Positions 29,801 through 43,100 of a DNA stretch of 64,000 nt are shown piece after piece. The first letter of the stretch is position 1; the number at the start of each line of letters is the position of its first letter. The position numbers and the translations under genes are program-made. The notes under the pieces are model-generated. The model was given only the letters and a program-made list of their open reading frames with translations. It ran no database searches and was not told the DNA's origin. The stretch lies in the NCBI GenBank assembly GCA_011634665.1, contig WAEK01000006.1:1992501-2056500 (forward strand), written 5' to 3'. Source of the DNA: Mortierella sp. BCC40632. Taxonomy: Eukaryota; Mortierellomycota; Mortierellomycetes; Mortierellales; Mortierellaceae.

Positions 29801-32461
29801 TAAAGGGTGCAATGTTCAATTTCTAAATAATTTTCAGTGTCAAATTTGATATTAATATAGTGATTCCAAAGGCTAAAGGACAAAGCTGACAAGCATTTGG
29901 GTAAGAGAGTAAAAGTAAAAATAATAATAATAAAGACTAGCAGTGTTCCTTACCTCTTCCAGGCCCATCTGGCACTTCTTGGCGACCCATTCTTCGGCTT
30001 GAATCCTCAGCTTCTCCTTCAGACTTCGCTCCATCATGCCAAAGACATGATCCTTAAGAGACGTGGTAAGGATCTTGCTACGGAGTTGATTCCACTTCTT
30101 GGCTACCTCAGACACATTGTCGCTCAGGAAGTAATCTGAAAGACTTTGCAAGTACTGCGCCTCCTCTGGAATCTTGATCTCGACTTTGACAAGGCCATCC
30201 GACTGCGCCTGCAAGATTTGCAAGAATTGGCCATCGTGGAAGTCTCGAACATATTTTTGAGAGAGTCGCTTGAATGGATAGTATGGATGAAGTTCATCAA
30301 TCACAGTGGCTCCCTTCTCAGTTGGGATGACGGTGACACAAGCAGTACTCTCGTACTTGGCTCGGATGGCCTTTCGGACATGAGGATCAACAGCGATTTC
30401 CTGAGCGATCATGTTCATCGCCAAAGTGACCACTCGGTCCGCGGTAGCGAAACCCTGTTTAACATACTGTTGAGCAGCCTCCTCAGGCAGGGCTGTGACG
30501 TCATCAGGGAAGAAGCGTTTGTTGCCTTCATAGACATTGATTCCAAACTCGCGAGCAGGAAGACCAAAGTTCTTGATAAAGTCAGCAAGTTGCTCACGCT
30601 TGACAGTGTCGTATGATCCTCCAGATCCAGGTCGTTTGAAGGCCTTGGCTTTGTCGATCCGCTTGGAGAAGCGAAGATTGATATAGTCTGAAATATCCGT
30701 CAACTCTTCCAGCTTGTTTGATCTGAGCAGGCAGTCGTTCACATATTCGTCTGAAATACCCATCCGTGACATGAGCGCGGTGATAGCCTCTCGACGTTCA
30801 AGGAACGAACGGAATTTGAGATCCATGTCGTAGATGTACCAGAGATCTTCGCGCGAGAGCAACTCTGTCAACGTTTGACCATCCACCCTCGTGAAATAAT
30901 CCCTGCGGTGAGTCTCGATGAATGGTACTTCCATCAGTTCCTTTGACATGAACTTTAGGACAGAGCTAACATTTGTGGCCTGGAATGCTGGTTGATCAAC
31001 ACCTCGCCTGTTCTCGTTTAGCTGAGTAGTGATCCAATATGCCTCTTCCTCGATAATATCATCTTTCAGGACTCTGTCAGACTGGATGCCGGGACGAAGC
31101 TGCATTCGCTCAGGAACATCTTTGATCCTAATAATCTCATCCATGCCTGTCATCATCCTCTCTGCCAAGACTCCCGGTTCGAAAACATCCTTGAGGCGCG
31201 GCTCTGGTTTCTTTTCATAGTAGGAATCTTCTCCATTCTCCTTAACGAGAGCATATGAGTAATCTTCGCCATCGCCGAAGACTTCGTACCATTCGCCCCA
31301 AACACTACAGTGACGATACCACAGTTTAAGGAGAAAGCGAAAGAGGTTAGCTTAAATGGTTTGACGAAGGAGGGGGGTTTCGTAGTCGGGATTCCTGTGG
31401 TCCTTGATAAAATGTCTGAAACTGGAAATACTGCTTACTCTTCGTTAAGGCCTTCGATCGGTGCACGTCGTACTCTAGGCTTGACAGGTGCCTGTTCCCG
31501 TCGATCACGTCGGTTGTCTATATCACCTTCCTCCTCCTCATCGTCATCAATAAAGCGATCCATCTCGTCGTCATAGACCTCTCGGTCATCGTCCATGTCC
31601 TCGTCATCGTCGTCAAAGATCTTATAGAGAGCATCTTTCTTTGGTCCTGATCTGTCATCTTCTTCCTCATCTTCCTCGTGTCTGCGCTTCTTTAGTCGTT
31701 TCAGTTTCTATTTGAATCAAAGTCAAGGAAAAGATCCAGTACGGGAATAAGAGGAAGCAAGACACCATGAGAGAAGATATGAAAGAAAGAAAGAAAAAAA
31801 AAGTCAGCACATGCATGATATCAACAAGCGAGTAGTGCAAAGGAGGAGAAAAGGCAGATCTAGTACCTCGGGTCGTTTGATTCTGACACCAGTGTTTTCC
31901 TCCATAAGATCCAGATCCTCTTCATCGAGGTCTTCCTCTATATCAGTAGCATAGAAGCGGTCGTGATTAGCGTTAGCAGGGAAAGTAAAAAAAAAAAAAA
32001 AAAAAAGCAGAAGCAGACTAAGAGAGAAAGAGAGTAAGAGGGACAACACTGCCGCCTGTTGCTCAATGCTTACCAATGGTGTCCTTTCTCCTCTTCTTTT
32101 TCTTGGACCTCCTGACGACCTCCTCGTCCTCTTCTTCTTCTTCCTCGTCATCGTCTACAATGAAGCCATCTCGAACCTATCATTCAAGAGTTGATTGACA
32201 ATGTCAGGAGAGAATCAAAGAGTGATGCGAGCAAACCACTATACTAGAATATCTGCATCTCCTCAGGCATCCACCGTGGATCCGCAGATTTCAGACATAG
32301 TCCTAACTACTGCGGAAATCGTACTCCAATCACCTTACTTTTTGCATCTCTTCTTCATCGTCTTCCTCGTCCTCCGAGTCCTCATCAGGGTCACTATCAT
32401 CATAGCCAACATTTTCTCCTTCCTCATCTGAATAGTTGCGTCTCTCCTCGTCGTCTGACAT
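26821..32461 (-). CDS. SPT6: Transcription elongation factor Spt6
   Basis: Histone chaperone and elongation factor that binds Pol II and H3-H4. Eight exons with coherent phases: 32339-32461, 32074-32176, 31867-31937, 31439-31707, 29954-31304, 28148-29822, 27834-28007, 26821-27701, giving about 1,548 residues. In order: an acidic N-terminus (MSDDEERRNYSDEEG and later Asp/Glu runs), a segment around VWGEWYEVFGDG, the helical core, a YqgF/RNase H-like fold (PDVVVVGGF), a helix-hairpin-helix (YICGLGPRKAQNLI), an S1 domain (DGVIAIQNVADSKIGS) and the tandem SH2 region starting HPLFRNMNADEAVEFL with ELVIRPSTKG. The C-terminal 200 residues are Gly/Ser/His-rich and disordered. It is convergent with RPB1 copy B. 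A GGTGACGTA element lies about 125 bp upstream. Confidence 0.95.
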
Positions 32462-32582
32462 GGTGTGCAGGCCTGTCCGTTGATTGGGTAACCGAGTGGA
32501 GGGATGCACGCTCGATGAGTCGTTCAATGGTTTGTCAAGATGGATCCTGCTGCCTGGAATGAAAAACTCCCAAGAAGGACAT

Positions 32583-32591
32583 GGTGACGTA
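32583..32591 (+). promoter_or_regulatory. GGTGACGTA element between SPT6 and the thioesterase gene
   Basis: GGTGACGTA followed by AAAGTTA, 122-130 bp upstream of the SPT6 start codon and just past the stop codon of the thioesterase gene. It shares the nine-base core seen upstream of RPB1 copy A and SF3A1, here in the opposite orientation relative to its gene. Confidence 0.4.
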
Positions 32592-32614
32592 AAAGTTATT
32601 TGATTTATCGTGAT

Positions 32615-33582
32615 TTATTCGTGCAGGAGCATGGTCTCACACAACTCGAGCGCGTTCCCAACGGCTGCCCCGCGATCTGTCCACCCCGAGAAGGAGCTAA
32701 ACTCCTGGTCCTCCTTGGGCCAGAGCACAACGTTACCACCGTCTGCCTTCTTTTCTAGCTCTCTTAGTTCTACCACATCGTGACCAACCATCTCTAGCGC
32801 ATCCAGGAACGGGATGGTTTTATTTTTCCACGACCCGCCTGCATACTTGAGCACAAACTTCGAGATACCAATCGCACACAGGGTCGAGGTGGAAGACGAG
32901 CTTGGGCTGTACATACGATGTTCAAGCACGAACCATTTTTGGTTCCAGGCTAATAGTCGTGTGCGAATCTCGTACGACTGAAAGAGCGTGATTTCCTTCC
33001 GGAACCACATCTGGTTCCCACCGAGAGCAAACGCGATCCGACGCATCGGATGCAAAGGGAGCACACTTGGGCCCAACAACGAGATCACAAACTTGACCCG
33101 AGCATAGTCGCAGTTCTTGCCGTATGAGCTAGTCTCGCCATGGGTTGAGAAACAAGAGTTGTGAGAAAGGGAAGAGAAGAAGGAAATACATTGCTCGATC
33201 AGACAGACTTTTCCGACAGGGATCGAGGAGTGTGGTAGAAAACCTACCTGTTGGAAAAGTGAAAGTTGAGATCCAGATCATCAACCCAAACTCGTTCACG
33301 GACAATGCTTGTATCTGTAGGCAAGATCCGGAAGCCCTTGTGGTGGCGGATCGAGTAGAGCTGGACGGCAGCAATGCGCAGGGCCATCTTGGCGTGGAAG
33401 ACCCCAGGGAGGGACTTGAAGTTGAGCAGGACGACGAGCAAGATCAGGCGGCGGAGATGGCGGCGGACAAAGGCTTGATGGGGCTTCACATGCTGAAAGT
33501 AGAATGAGATGAGGTTGGCGGCATGCTGCAGGACGGGTGCTGGCATGCGCAACAAGATCTTGTTGATTGTCGATGGAGCCAT
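32615..33582 (-). CDS. Hot-dog fold thioesterase-like protein (THEM6 type)
   Basis: Exons 33248-33582 and 32615-33128 join in phase to give about 282 residues. An N-terminal amphipathic/hydrophobic stretch (RRHLRRLILLVVLLNF) may anchor the protein to membrane. The hot-dog signature follows: VWVDDLDLNFHFSNS then SYGKNCDYARVKF, equivalent to the D-x-x-x-x-HMNN type start of 4HBT_2/THEM6 proteins, and later FQSYEIRTRLLAWNQKWFVLEHRM on the central strands. Such proteins are thought to act on acyl-CoA or similar thioesters, but the substrate here is not known. The start at 33582 is the first ATG in frame; a TTG extension upstream is ignored. Confidence 0.75.
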
Positions 33583-33984
33583 GAGAAGATGAGTGGATAG
33601 TGACAAGGAGAGAAAGTGAAAGAGAACAGAGAAAAAGAGGAAGGTAATGGAAGAGGCAACACCTGTCCTGTCTGTGGAGGAACATACTCTTCCCTCTCGG
33701 CTCTCTCTCTCTCTCTCTCCTTAGTCATTCTCGCTCTATCCTCTCCAACCCACTCCATCTCTCTTCGGCAGAGCCCGCGGGGCCCTGCTGACGCTTTCAC
33801 ATGCATTCTCTCCCCCTCCCCCTCGCTCTCTGTCTATTCTCGCCAACGGTCCTACATCTCCCCCCCCCCCTGAGGAATGAACTACTCTTTCATGATTTAT
33901 ATTATTCCTTCTGCCTTGCTCCTTACTAGTCTATTGAACAGCGCAGCGCCCTCATGCGAAAAGCAGAGAGGCCTCTCGGGAAGA
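33583..33984. other. Intergenic region with (CT)n tract
   Basis: About 400 bp. It contains a CT microsatellite (about 33698-33721) and a C-run near 33860. No gene is seen. Confidence 0.5.
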
Positions 33985-34815
33985 TTACTGAAAGAGCGAG
34001 CGCACTTTTCTGGCCATCGATCGCAAACGCTCGTGTGATTTCGAAGCTTTTTTGTCCTTGACTCCAGTCGTTGCTACATGTTCAGGGACAGACCCTGATG
34101 CAGCAGCTGTTGTTGTTGTTGTTGATGATGATGAGAGATATGTCGATCGTGTCCGTGATCTGTACAACGAGTTCATCTCCTCTGAGGAAACCACATACGC
34201 TGTCATTGGATCAATGCTCTCTTCTGGCTGATCTCGACCTTCGCTATCACTGCTACCACTACTAAGATTACTACTACTAGTACTGGCAATGGAGGCCGTG
34301 CTTGTACACTTATCCTTCATTGGTCTGCGACGGCGGGGCGGGTCACTTGTACGATAGGCATGGCTATCTTCATGGGAATGATGATGAAGGTGACTCAAAG
34401 GTTGTTTCTCAGGCCTCTTCTGGCATTCAAGTGGGAAGTGCTCTTCAAGACTTCTCAGGCTACCTCGTCTCAGTAACTTTGAGCCACAGAATGTGCCCTC
34501 ATTAACACTCCCTTTATTCTCTTCACCACTCGTGGAGCTTGTATGTGGTGATACCGAAGACTGTGGCTGGACCAAAGATCGATGGCCGTGAAGATCACCG
34601 CTTTTAACAATATTGTTCTTGTCGCCCCCAGTAGACCGGGGCTCAGCAACGAGTGCTATACGGCGAACAACAATAGCTATGGGTGGACCATGGCGACGCC
34701 TCCCTGACCTTGACAGGGACTTCGAGGGCTGCGATAAATAGCAGCCAGGGGGTGTTGGAGACTGCAAAAGGCTCAGGCTTGTAAAAAGATTTGATGTTGC
34801 AGCGGACGTTTGCAT
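33985..34815 (-). CDS. Ser-rich disordered protein of unknown function
   Basis: A single open frame of 276 residues starting ATG at 34815. It is rich in Ser, Thr, Arg and His, with basic patches (SRSGRRRHG, PPRRRRPMKDK), a poly-Ser/Thr stretch (SSSSTTTTTAAASGS) and a short basic helix at the C-terminus (RLRSMARKVRSLFQ). No known domain is visible. Possible phosphorylation target judging by RxxS patterns. It could also be one exon of a longer gene. Confidence 0.5.
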   Translation of the reverse strand: MQTSAATSNLFTSLSLLQSPTPPGCYLSQPSKSLSRSGRRRHGPPIAIVVRRIALVAEPRSTGGDKNNIVKSGDLHGHRSLVQPQSSVSPHTSSTSGEENKGSVNEGTFCGSKLLRRGSLRSLEEHFPLECQKRPEKQPLSHLHHHSHEDSHAYRTSDPPRRRRPMKDKCTSTASIASTSSSNLSSGSSDSEGRDQPEESIDPMTAYVVSSEEMNSLYRSRTRSTYLSSSSTTTTTAAASGSVPEHVATTGVKDKKASKSHERLRSMARKVRSLFQ

Positions 34816-35715
34816 ACAACTAGAGCTGGAGAGTAAAGTAAAACAGGGGCTGGAGTAGAAACCAATGACAAAGAGTTACTTATGGGGTAGCGTAATGGGG
34901 AGGGTTGGACGGTGGGAAGGTCGGTGCAAGGAAGGGAAACACAATTGATGCTGTCTTTTGGTTTTGATGCAGGGCTGCGAAAGTGCGTGGTGAGTGGGTG
35001 ACCATCTTATATACTCAATTGGGGAAGCCCGCCGCCTTCGCCACAGCCAACCGATCTCGTTGGGAAGACAATCTCCACTGACCAGGACAACTTCATGGAA
35101 GCCAACGCCGCACATGATTCAAAAACCGCGGGCGAGCTTCTTGCTGCGGCATTCTCAGCGGAGTGCATTTTTAAGCTCACCTTACCAAAATTGAGTGGCA
35201 GAAGCACCGAGCACCTGCTCAAACCCCAGGCTATCGTCTCTCAAATTGATTAGCATCTGTCTTTGGGCCACAGCCGCGCCGAGTCCATGTGCATGGGCTG
35301 TCTCTGCCAAGTGCATGAATTATTGACAGAGACGCCCTCTTTCCCTTTTCTCCCTTTTCAGAAACTAGGAAAGGCACCCACAGCCCGAAAATGTCTAGAT
35401 TCGGAACAGATGTTCATTGGGAACATGGCTGTCGCTACCCTATTCAACGCCCTTCGACATCATCAGGTACTTTGATTGCCAAGTTGGGCAAGTCCATCAC
35501 CCCAGTGATACTGTTGTAGCGCATGTAAGAGGTCTTTCAATTAGCAAAGAACCTCTCAACTCTCAACTTTATACTCTAAACACCCCAAATGAGCCAGTAA
35601 CTCTGATCATCCAGCTTTTGCAATGAACGTTTGTGCCAGGAGTGACAATCACTTTATATATGCCCTATCTCCTGCCCTCTTTACTTCCAAGTACAAAAGA
35701 AAAAAAGGTTCAAGT
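34816..35715. other. Intergenic region, no gene seen
   Basis: About 900 bp upstream of the disordered-protein gene and downstream of SF3A1. Short frames on both strands lack splice context or recognisable motifs. Confidence 0.5.
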
Positions 35716-37947
35716 TCAAGAGCTGCCATGATCCTGCTTGAATCGCTTCGCATCTCGTCCAGTCTGTGGTCCAATTGAAGGTGGTGTCGGCTGCTGTTGT
35801 TGCATCAATGGATAAGGACTCTGTCCCGCTGCTAATGCTGCTGCTGCTGCTGCTGCTGCTGCCGCTGCATTTCTCTGAGCCGTCAAAGCCGCTGTCGAAG
35901 ACTGTCCATCCCACACATTGATCTCCTTCTCAATCCTACGCTTCCGCTCCTCTTCTGTGGTCTTTTGCTGCTCCTCGCTAGTGAAAACGTCTGGCCGATG
36001 AGATTTCAGCATATTCAAATTCCTTACCACATCAGTACCTAAAAGCACATCAATAACAAAAAAAGAAAATTGAGTCTGTTAATACTATTTACACTGCATG
36101 GTCATGAATACATTGTGTTATAGCCAAGCTGGGTCAATTGATATGAGATAACATTACCATCGCTGACCATGTTACTGGCCTTATTCTTCGCCTCTGCCTG
36201 CTCACGCTGCTCTTTCCATCGGGGGTCAAGTAATTCGATCCTTACGTGCTCTTCCATCTTAGATACTTCAATCTGTTGACCACACCGAGGGCAAAGCTGA
36301 GTTGTCTCCTTGAGAGCAGCTGCAGTGCGACCTTTGAATGCCTTTGGTACAAAATCTTCCTTGATCTTCATTGGTGCTGTTGGCTGGGGCGCCGTCATTA
36401 CGATCTCATTCACATTGCTGGTTTCAGGAATGTTGGCTCCTGCTGACATAACTGTCGAGGGTGCAAAGTCTTGATCTTCATCATCAGAGTCCTCCATATC
36501 GACGTCGTCGTCAAAGTCAACCTCGATATCCTGGGGTCCATCCTGGCCTCCAGCTGCAGTGGTGGTCGCCTGCTCAGTCTCAGCCAGGACTTGCATCATG
36601 CGCTTCTGTGCCAACGACATGTTTTCCAGCTCCTTTAGACTCTTGGGAAGCGGCAGATCCGTTGCCTCATCAGCCTCAGTGAACTCAATTGTCTCGACAA
36701 CCACAAAGTCCTGCCAATTAATGCTCAAGAAAGCCTCTAGAAAAGTCAAACAGTTGTGAAAAAAATTAGACCAACATCTAAACATCTTGCTGCTCTTCCA
36801 ATCAGAGAAAAACATTGACCTACGTCGCTCAGCGTCCTCCTTCTCGTCTTTCTTCTTTTGCAGCTCCTGTTGATAAGCTGTATACTCGACTCGCTTCATA
36901 ACAATCTCCTGGACAGAGAATTTGTCATTGGCTCTCGCCTCAACCTTCTCCAGCATGGTTGGGGTAGGCACAAGGATTTTTGTGTATTGCTCAACAAGTT
37001 TTGAAAAGTAGTTGAAGAGTGAATGATTTGGTCGAAGGAAATCAAACTGATAGTTGCGACCTTCTCTTTGTGCGAGAGAGACCATAAACTGTCGTCCATT
37101 TCTTGCCACGAACTGTGCTGTGAGCTTCAGAATATCCCTGTAGCAAAGACAGGCATTTTAAAAATATATGTATAAAATCGCGTTAGGATACCTACACATA
37201 TTTGATCCGCATAGAACTGAGACATAGCATTTTCTTAGAAAATAGGCTTACAGGTCCTGGGCAGATACTGAGGGCATGGGTGTCATAAATTCAAGAGCTG
37301 GTGGTTCTTCTGGGGGGCCCTTTACCGCCTCCTCGACTTTAGCTTGCACCTCAGCCTCGGCCTCTGTTTGCTTTGGAACTTAAAAAAAAAAAAAAAAAAA
37401 AAAAAAGGACAGTTTAGTTTGGTAATTGGATCAACCCATGCGATAGAATAGAGGAGGTTTTTGAGGTGTGTCCCGTTACACGTACCAATTCCAGCCTTGA
37501 CTTCCTTAATTTTGTGAAGGTAGTAGGCATGATAGTAATCTGTAGGGTTGAGGAAACAAAACTTGGCATTATTCTTTTCACTTTGACGGAGTCGCTCTTC
37601 CAAATGCGCTCCTGATCCACTGCTGGCGACCCATTGTGCTGTCTTGTCCGCGATGACTAAGTAATCATCAATGAGAAAAAATAGCGTCTCTAGACGTGAG
37701 TATGTCTTTTAACGTAGAATAGAGTACGATGCATGGACAAACATCATCCTTGACTGTCCCCAGGCTTTCACAAAAACCAACCTCGAATGTGCGCAGGAGG
37801 GTAAATGATGCCTCCTGATGTCGATTCTTCCGTTACAGATGTATCCTTGTCTTCATTGGCTTGCTGTGGCTCCACACCATTTTGTTGGGGGTTTTGATTT
37901 CCATAGGAACTAATAGCGCTTGGCAAAGGCGGCGGCACAACGGACAT
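35716..37947 (-). CDS. SF3A1: Splicing factor 3A subunit 1 (Prp21)
   Basis: Component of the U2 snRNP SF3a complex needed for prespliceosome assembly. Six exons: 37782-37947, 37486-37656, 37252-37378, 36824-37137, 36158-36736 and 35716-36038, about 559 residues, phases consistent. First SURP module: IIYPPAHIRVIADKTAQWVA then FCFLNPTDYYHAYYLHKI. Second SURP module: LTAQFVARNGRQF with FDFLRPNHSLFNYF. An acidic stretch (DDDVDMEDSDDED) follows, then a zinc-knuckle-like CPRCGQQI segment, a charged helix and a poly-Ala/Gln tail. The protein ends in KRFKQDHGSS, so the ubiquitin-like domain of the animal protein is absent, as in yeast Prp21. The first intron uses an unusual GTTGGT donor. A CRE-like block lies about 90 bp upstream. 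Confidence 0.93.
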
Positions 37948-38030
37948 TTTTGCAAAAGAGCAATTGATCAGGTCCAAGAAAAACGCAGATCCCACCACTC
38001 ATCGCATTGAATGGCGGCCTCAAGACAATG

Positions 38031-38052
38031 GACGCCCTAACTACGTCACCGA
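38031..38052 (-). promoter_or_regulatory. CRE-like GGTGACGTA element upstream of SF3A1
   Basis: Sense-strand core GGTGACGTAGTTAGGGCG, 84-105 bp before the start codon. It differs from the RPB1 copy A block at only 3 of 22 positions, which is more than a bare CRE would give. Confidence 0.5.
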
Positions 38053-40133
38053 AATCTGATTCATAGTATATACTGCTTTTTGCTCGGGTGTGGTACCTGT
38101 CGAGTGTCGACTAAGAAGAGGGTTTTGACCTAGGTGGCTATGAGGGGCGAGAAGAATCAAAACACACCATCTGGAGCCATGTTCGGTCGCGTCGGAACGC
38201 CGTTTGAACCTGTCGGGATTACGCTCATATTGATGTCGACCTTGAACGGGCGACCGATAACAGGAGTGACTAAGTGAAAAAAATTACCAACCTCGATAGA
38301 GCATGAACATGCCGGGCTTTGACTTCTATGCTTTGACTACACTGCATGGAGTGGGCTAGCCAAGCGCAGTCGTCCTGAGAGACCATTGCTTTGCAGAAAC
38401 TCCAGTGGGGTCTATTCATGGCCTAGAGCGCTTTTCTCAGTTCGCGTAAGTATCCATTCCTAAGGCCTATACTAACATCACTGCGTACCTTCTCACACTT
38501 TATCATCCTTACTTTACCTCTTACTGTACTCCTCACAGCCTGGATTGTCACCAGTTCACCTTGCCTCTTCTGGACTTCAAGTAGAAAAGAGCCATCTCCA
38601 GGCAATCCAGAGTGTGCCACGAGCTGACCGTAAACCAACTCATCTGGCTCTTACTGAGTCCGAATGCTTCAAGAGGTGCTACTCTTGAATGAGAACCTCA
38701 AGGGCCATTTGAGAGGTCATGCTATATATCACCCTTTGACCGAAGATCATACTACCAGCTCAGCTTGTCGAGATGTGGCCATGCTGTCAGGCGCTTTTAC
38801 CCATTATGATGGTGGCCCCTTTTCCTTCTTCTCGGCGAGTTCACTCTGCTTTCGTAATGGTGACTGATGGGCAAGAGACCTCCTGGAGAAGATGCTATGG
38901 ACCGTTCATATGGAATAGAAAAGGAGAGATCCAACAGGACTTGGTATTTCTCAAAGCCTTTCTCTGAGACACTCATACTGACTGACTCTGGAGAGAGCGA
39001 CCTCTGAAGTAAGTCAAGATCGACTTCATGACTTGGACCACTAGACCTTGGTCTGCTACATCTCTGGTCCACGGTGTCAGACCAGCTGATGGGGAAGAAG
39101 AACGCCTGATGGTCCGAAGAAGCAGATATACTGGCGCTGTCAGCGGAGAAACCGTCAGCTTTTGACTGAAGTCCCAATAATGTTGTCAGAATTGGATACC
39201 GTGAGACACCTCCAGAGTCTACAACAGATGTCTTTGTAGCGAAGAAAATCTCACAGTTCAATGGAACTGCTCCCATTTCTGTCGCTATCTTGGCCCTAGG
39301 TAGGAGTGAACATGATGGGGTTTGAGGAGAGGGGAGGAGAGCAAAGAAAGAAGATACATTTTTGAGTCGTCATGATACATTACATTAGGTGTTTTTTTTT
39401 TTTTTTTTTTTTTCCTGGGGAGTGAGAAAGATGTGGAGAGAATAGCCTTCATTCCAGTATGGGACCATATCAGCAGGGAATAAAAAAAAAAAAAAAAAAA
39501 AAGGCAGTGTCATAGAAAGAGAGCGAAGGGCCATCAAGCACAATCAGGGTCATTCTTTGTGTCCTTGTATCGACTAACATTGTTGAGTTGAGTTGTTTGG
39601 CTGGTCCTCAAGGCTCCAGTTCATGTGGCAGAAGAGCAAGTGGAGGGCCTTGACTAAAGCTTGCCTTCTTTCAAGGCTTGGTCTAGCAGATGCAGTTTCA
39701 ACTTTTTACCAACCCGATTGAGCTGGACAATGTCTTTTTTAAACAAAGGAGCTTTTTTTTTTGTGCATTCCTATACTAGAACGAACAGGGCTGCTCATCC
39801 AAGAGTTTCCATAAATTCATTGCCATTGACCTCAGCACAAGCTGTCCTTTTTGAAGTTTAACTAAACTCGCGCGTGAAGCCTTCCATAAACATAGAATTC
39901 TCGACTGTCGTCTATCATTCTCCTGGGTATAGAATACAAACAGCTGGCTGCTGTATCAGCGCAAAAGAAAAAAGAAAGAGTTGGCATACTGCACAAAAAA
40001 AAAATTAAGAACAAGACATTTTCTTGACAACAAACAGCGTTTGGAGAAGACATCATTTTTTCAGTGACAAGGAGCGTAGAATGTAGGATATGAATATTGT
40101 GACTAAAGACCGGTCGCCATTACTTTATTTTTA
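38053..40133. other. Two-kilobase intergenic region
   Basis: No confident gene. A 159-residue minus-strand frame (38797-39276) is the longest; it is Ser-rich, has no recognisable motif and may be chance. Homopolymers are prominent: a T-run at about 39392-39413 and an A-run at about 39482-39502. Confidence 0.5.
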
Positions 40134-43100
40134 CTATACGATCCGGCCATTCACCAGTCGTAAAATCAAGTAAGCAACGCACCCGATAAACCTGAATAGC
40201 GCCAACCCAGCAACCGACCAAAGAACTACTCCTAGGTAAATCGCACTCATATCCCGAAAGTCCACTCCCCACGCCGTTGACGTTACTCCAGCAACTAGTA
40301 ATGCATTGCTCACGATCCACGCGATCAATACTCTTGTTCGGATCTCACGGTAGTAATCCTCTTGCTTTGTTTTCGCATCTCGATGCGATCTTATCTCGGG
40401 AGTCTTAACAGACAATGCCGCAATAGCTTCTTCATAAGCGTTATTGATGTCGTGGCTGTCAGTTGGCACCGCGACCTCGACTCCGTCGTCTGTCTTCTTG
40501 GCAACTCCCAGATCTGTGGCCACTTCAGTATCACCTTTGGTGCCCCATGAGATGTCATGGATATTGCAGAATGCATAGACGTTCAGAATGTTGACATAGC
40601 TTGGAACCATAAACAGATACTGTAGGAAGGAATGGAACATATGCATCGGATCCAGGAACAAGAAGCTTGACACAAAATACAATCCATAGGTCGATGCTAA
40701 AGAGATCACTGTGTTACGGAACATGGCGTTCTGGAAATAGAGCAGGATAAGCGACATCCCAGACTCTTGGTGTTGCTTGGCGGCTTCTTGTTGAACTTTG
40801 GTAATTCCATTCACTGTCATGAATCCTGCGCCAAAGAGCATATAGCCCATCAAAAGCCCAAAAAAGACCATTGAAGTCGTGTACGCCCATTGAGAGCCCT
40901 GAGGGCGGTTTCCCATACTCATGATGAACTGGATAATGATCAACAGAATATAGATGTAGCGAGTAACGGTAAAAACCCAGAACCCAACGTTGTTTGCACC
41001 AAACGGACTGTTCTGTGCCACCGTTCCATCATCGTTTTGTAGGTAAATCATCGCATTGCTTAGGATGTAGAATGTCAAGTAGAAATTGGCCTGTCAATAA
41101 AAGTCAGTGAATACGAAAAGAAAAAAGAAATTAGTATGCTCCCATGTCTACTCTCCAAAACTTGGCAGCATAGTTTAGCATCAGTCGAGTCGAACCCTTA
41201 CCAGAGCAAACCATGAGAAAACCAAGGAAACGAAACTGTAGAAAAACTCAAGATGCAAGAAAAGTTTTCTTGCCGTAGAATGGTCCGACCGCCAAATATC
41301 CAAACTGTGTGTCAGGGCATAGATCGAGGCAAAAAAAGAGCCATTCAACCATCGGCGTCTTTGAGAAATGAACTCTGCAACAGTTCCGGGCACATCAGTC
41401 TCTCCATAAGCGGATTTCACATATTGGAGTACCCAGGCCGCATTTCTTTTGGCTACTAATTCGAAACAGAGAATCCGATCCTCTGCTAGGTACATGTTGG
41501 CTGTAAAGATGTTCGCATCTGACCCATGGAACTTTTCGCCTAGAAAATACTTTTCAAGTGGTCCTTGTCCTGAAGGGTCATTCTGTAGAGCTTTGTATCG
41601 GTAGGCCGAGAATGCACCAGGCAAAACGGAAATATACCCAAACACAGACTCGAGAGGTTTGTCCAGGATATTGGACATTTTGTACTCAAAATTCTGAGAA
41701 GCGACTAGAGGACTGAGTAGATGAACTCCACCTCGACCCAGCATTGCTCTGATTTCTCCACAGGCCCCGCCAACGTTGGAGTTCAGATCAAACGCTTTCC
41801 AGAGATGGTAAATCGATGTCGCTCCTGGCCGCGTTCCGACATCAAGTAATACGCACACGTTTGGTCTTAGTACTTGTCCAAATGCATTAAAGAACCAGCT
41901 ATAGGGATGTGAACAACCCCACCAAGAGGTTAGCCATTTAGGTAAGCGATAGTTGCTAGCACTGTTATCGGCTTGCTACAAAAGTCACCGATTATTTTAT
42001 CGACATACCGATGGGAGTTCAGTTTCTTTGCATTCTTTTCCTTGAGACAGAACAAGAGCTGCACCGGCACATAACCCTTGTCGTGCCCCGACCGACCCAT
42101 CTCTGGATCAATAGTAACCTGTGTTGTGTACTTGAGTCACAAAGATGAAAGAGAAAAAAAATTAGTCAACGTCAAATCCGAAGCCAAGGAATGTAGTATT
42201 GCTCAGTTTCATGCTCTCTCACTCTCTGGAAGGACAATCTATCGTACAGGCCTGGGAACTCTTTGAGCGTCTTTCTCCTTTTGGTGTGTTTACCTCGTAG
42301 ATGTGGGCTGTGACGGGCTTGTCATTCACAATGTTTTTGGCAATACCATCCTGATAGACTCCCATTGCTGCAAGGACGTTTAGAGTCTTTGGGTTGATCT
42401 TTGACCGGCCATCCGAGACGATACAAACAACCACCTTCTTCCATGAGTCTGGGCCCCAAGTCCGTGAACGGTCGCGGGTCGTCAAGTGGCGGATATTTTT
42501 CATCACGCCATGCATTGTTCTCGTAAATAACACTTCGTCTTCCTATTGTTATTTTCAATTTTTTTTTTTTTAAATGAGGTTCGATTAGCACAACAGCCTA
42601 AATAAACTAAGCCAGCAGTTGGCGTATGTGTGTTCAGCAATTGTGTTGCCCGGTTCATTAATATCGGGCGGCGATGCCACTTCCTTGACGAAAATAGAGA
42701 GCACTGGGGGTCACCCAACAGATCATGCACAAAGAGGGGCGAAAGGGAGTGAGTTGGAAAGAAAAAAAAAGGTGGAGGGGGCAGGGGGCAAGGGGTAGGA
42801 AAGGTGAGAGGGATGAAGGGGTAAAGAGGTGAGGGGTAGTAGGACTGACAAGTGTTGAGGGAGGCGCGAGACGAACGGGGGGATTTGCCCCTGGCTTACA
42901 TTGTACATGGTCATTACGATGAATAGCTCAGTTTCACGCGGCTGTCTGTCGACAAACAGGGGTCGTAACGTGTAGTTCTCTGCTGCAAAATCGTTGGGAT
43001 CACAAGTCGCGGCCGTGTATCGCATATGGGTGAACTCCTCCCCATCCTGAATCTTCAGAGACTTTAGGAACTTTGAAGGGACCGGGCATTCCAGAACGAG

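Noticed and set aside
38797..39276. 159-residue minus-strand frame as a gene
   Set aside because: No motif, no splice or promoter context, and similar-length chance frames occur on the opposite strand here; left as part of the intergenic entry.
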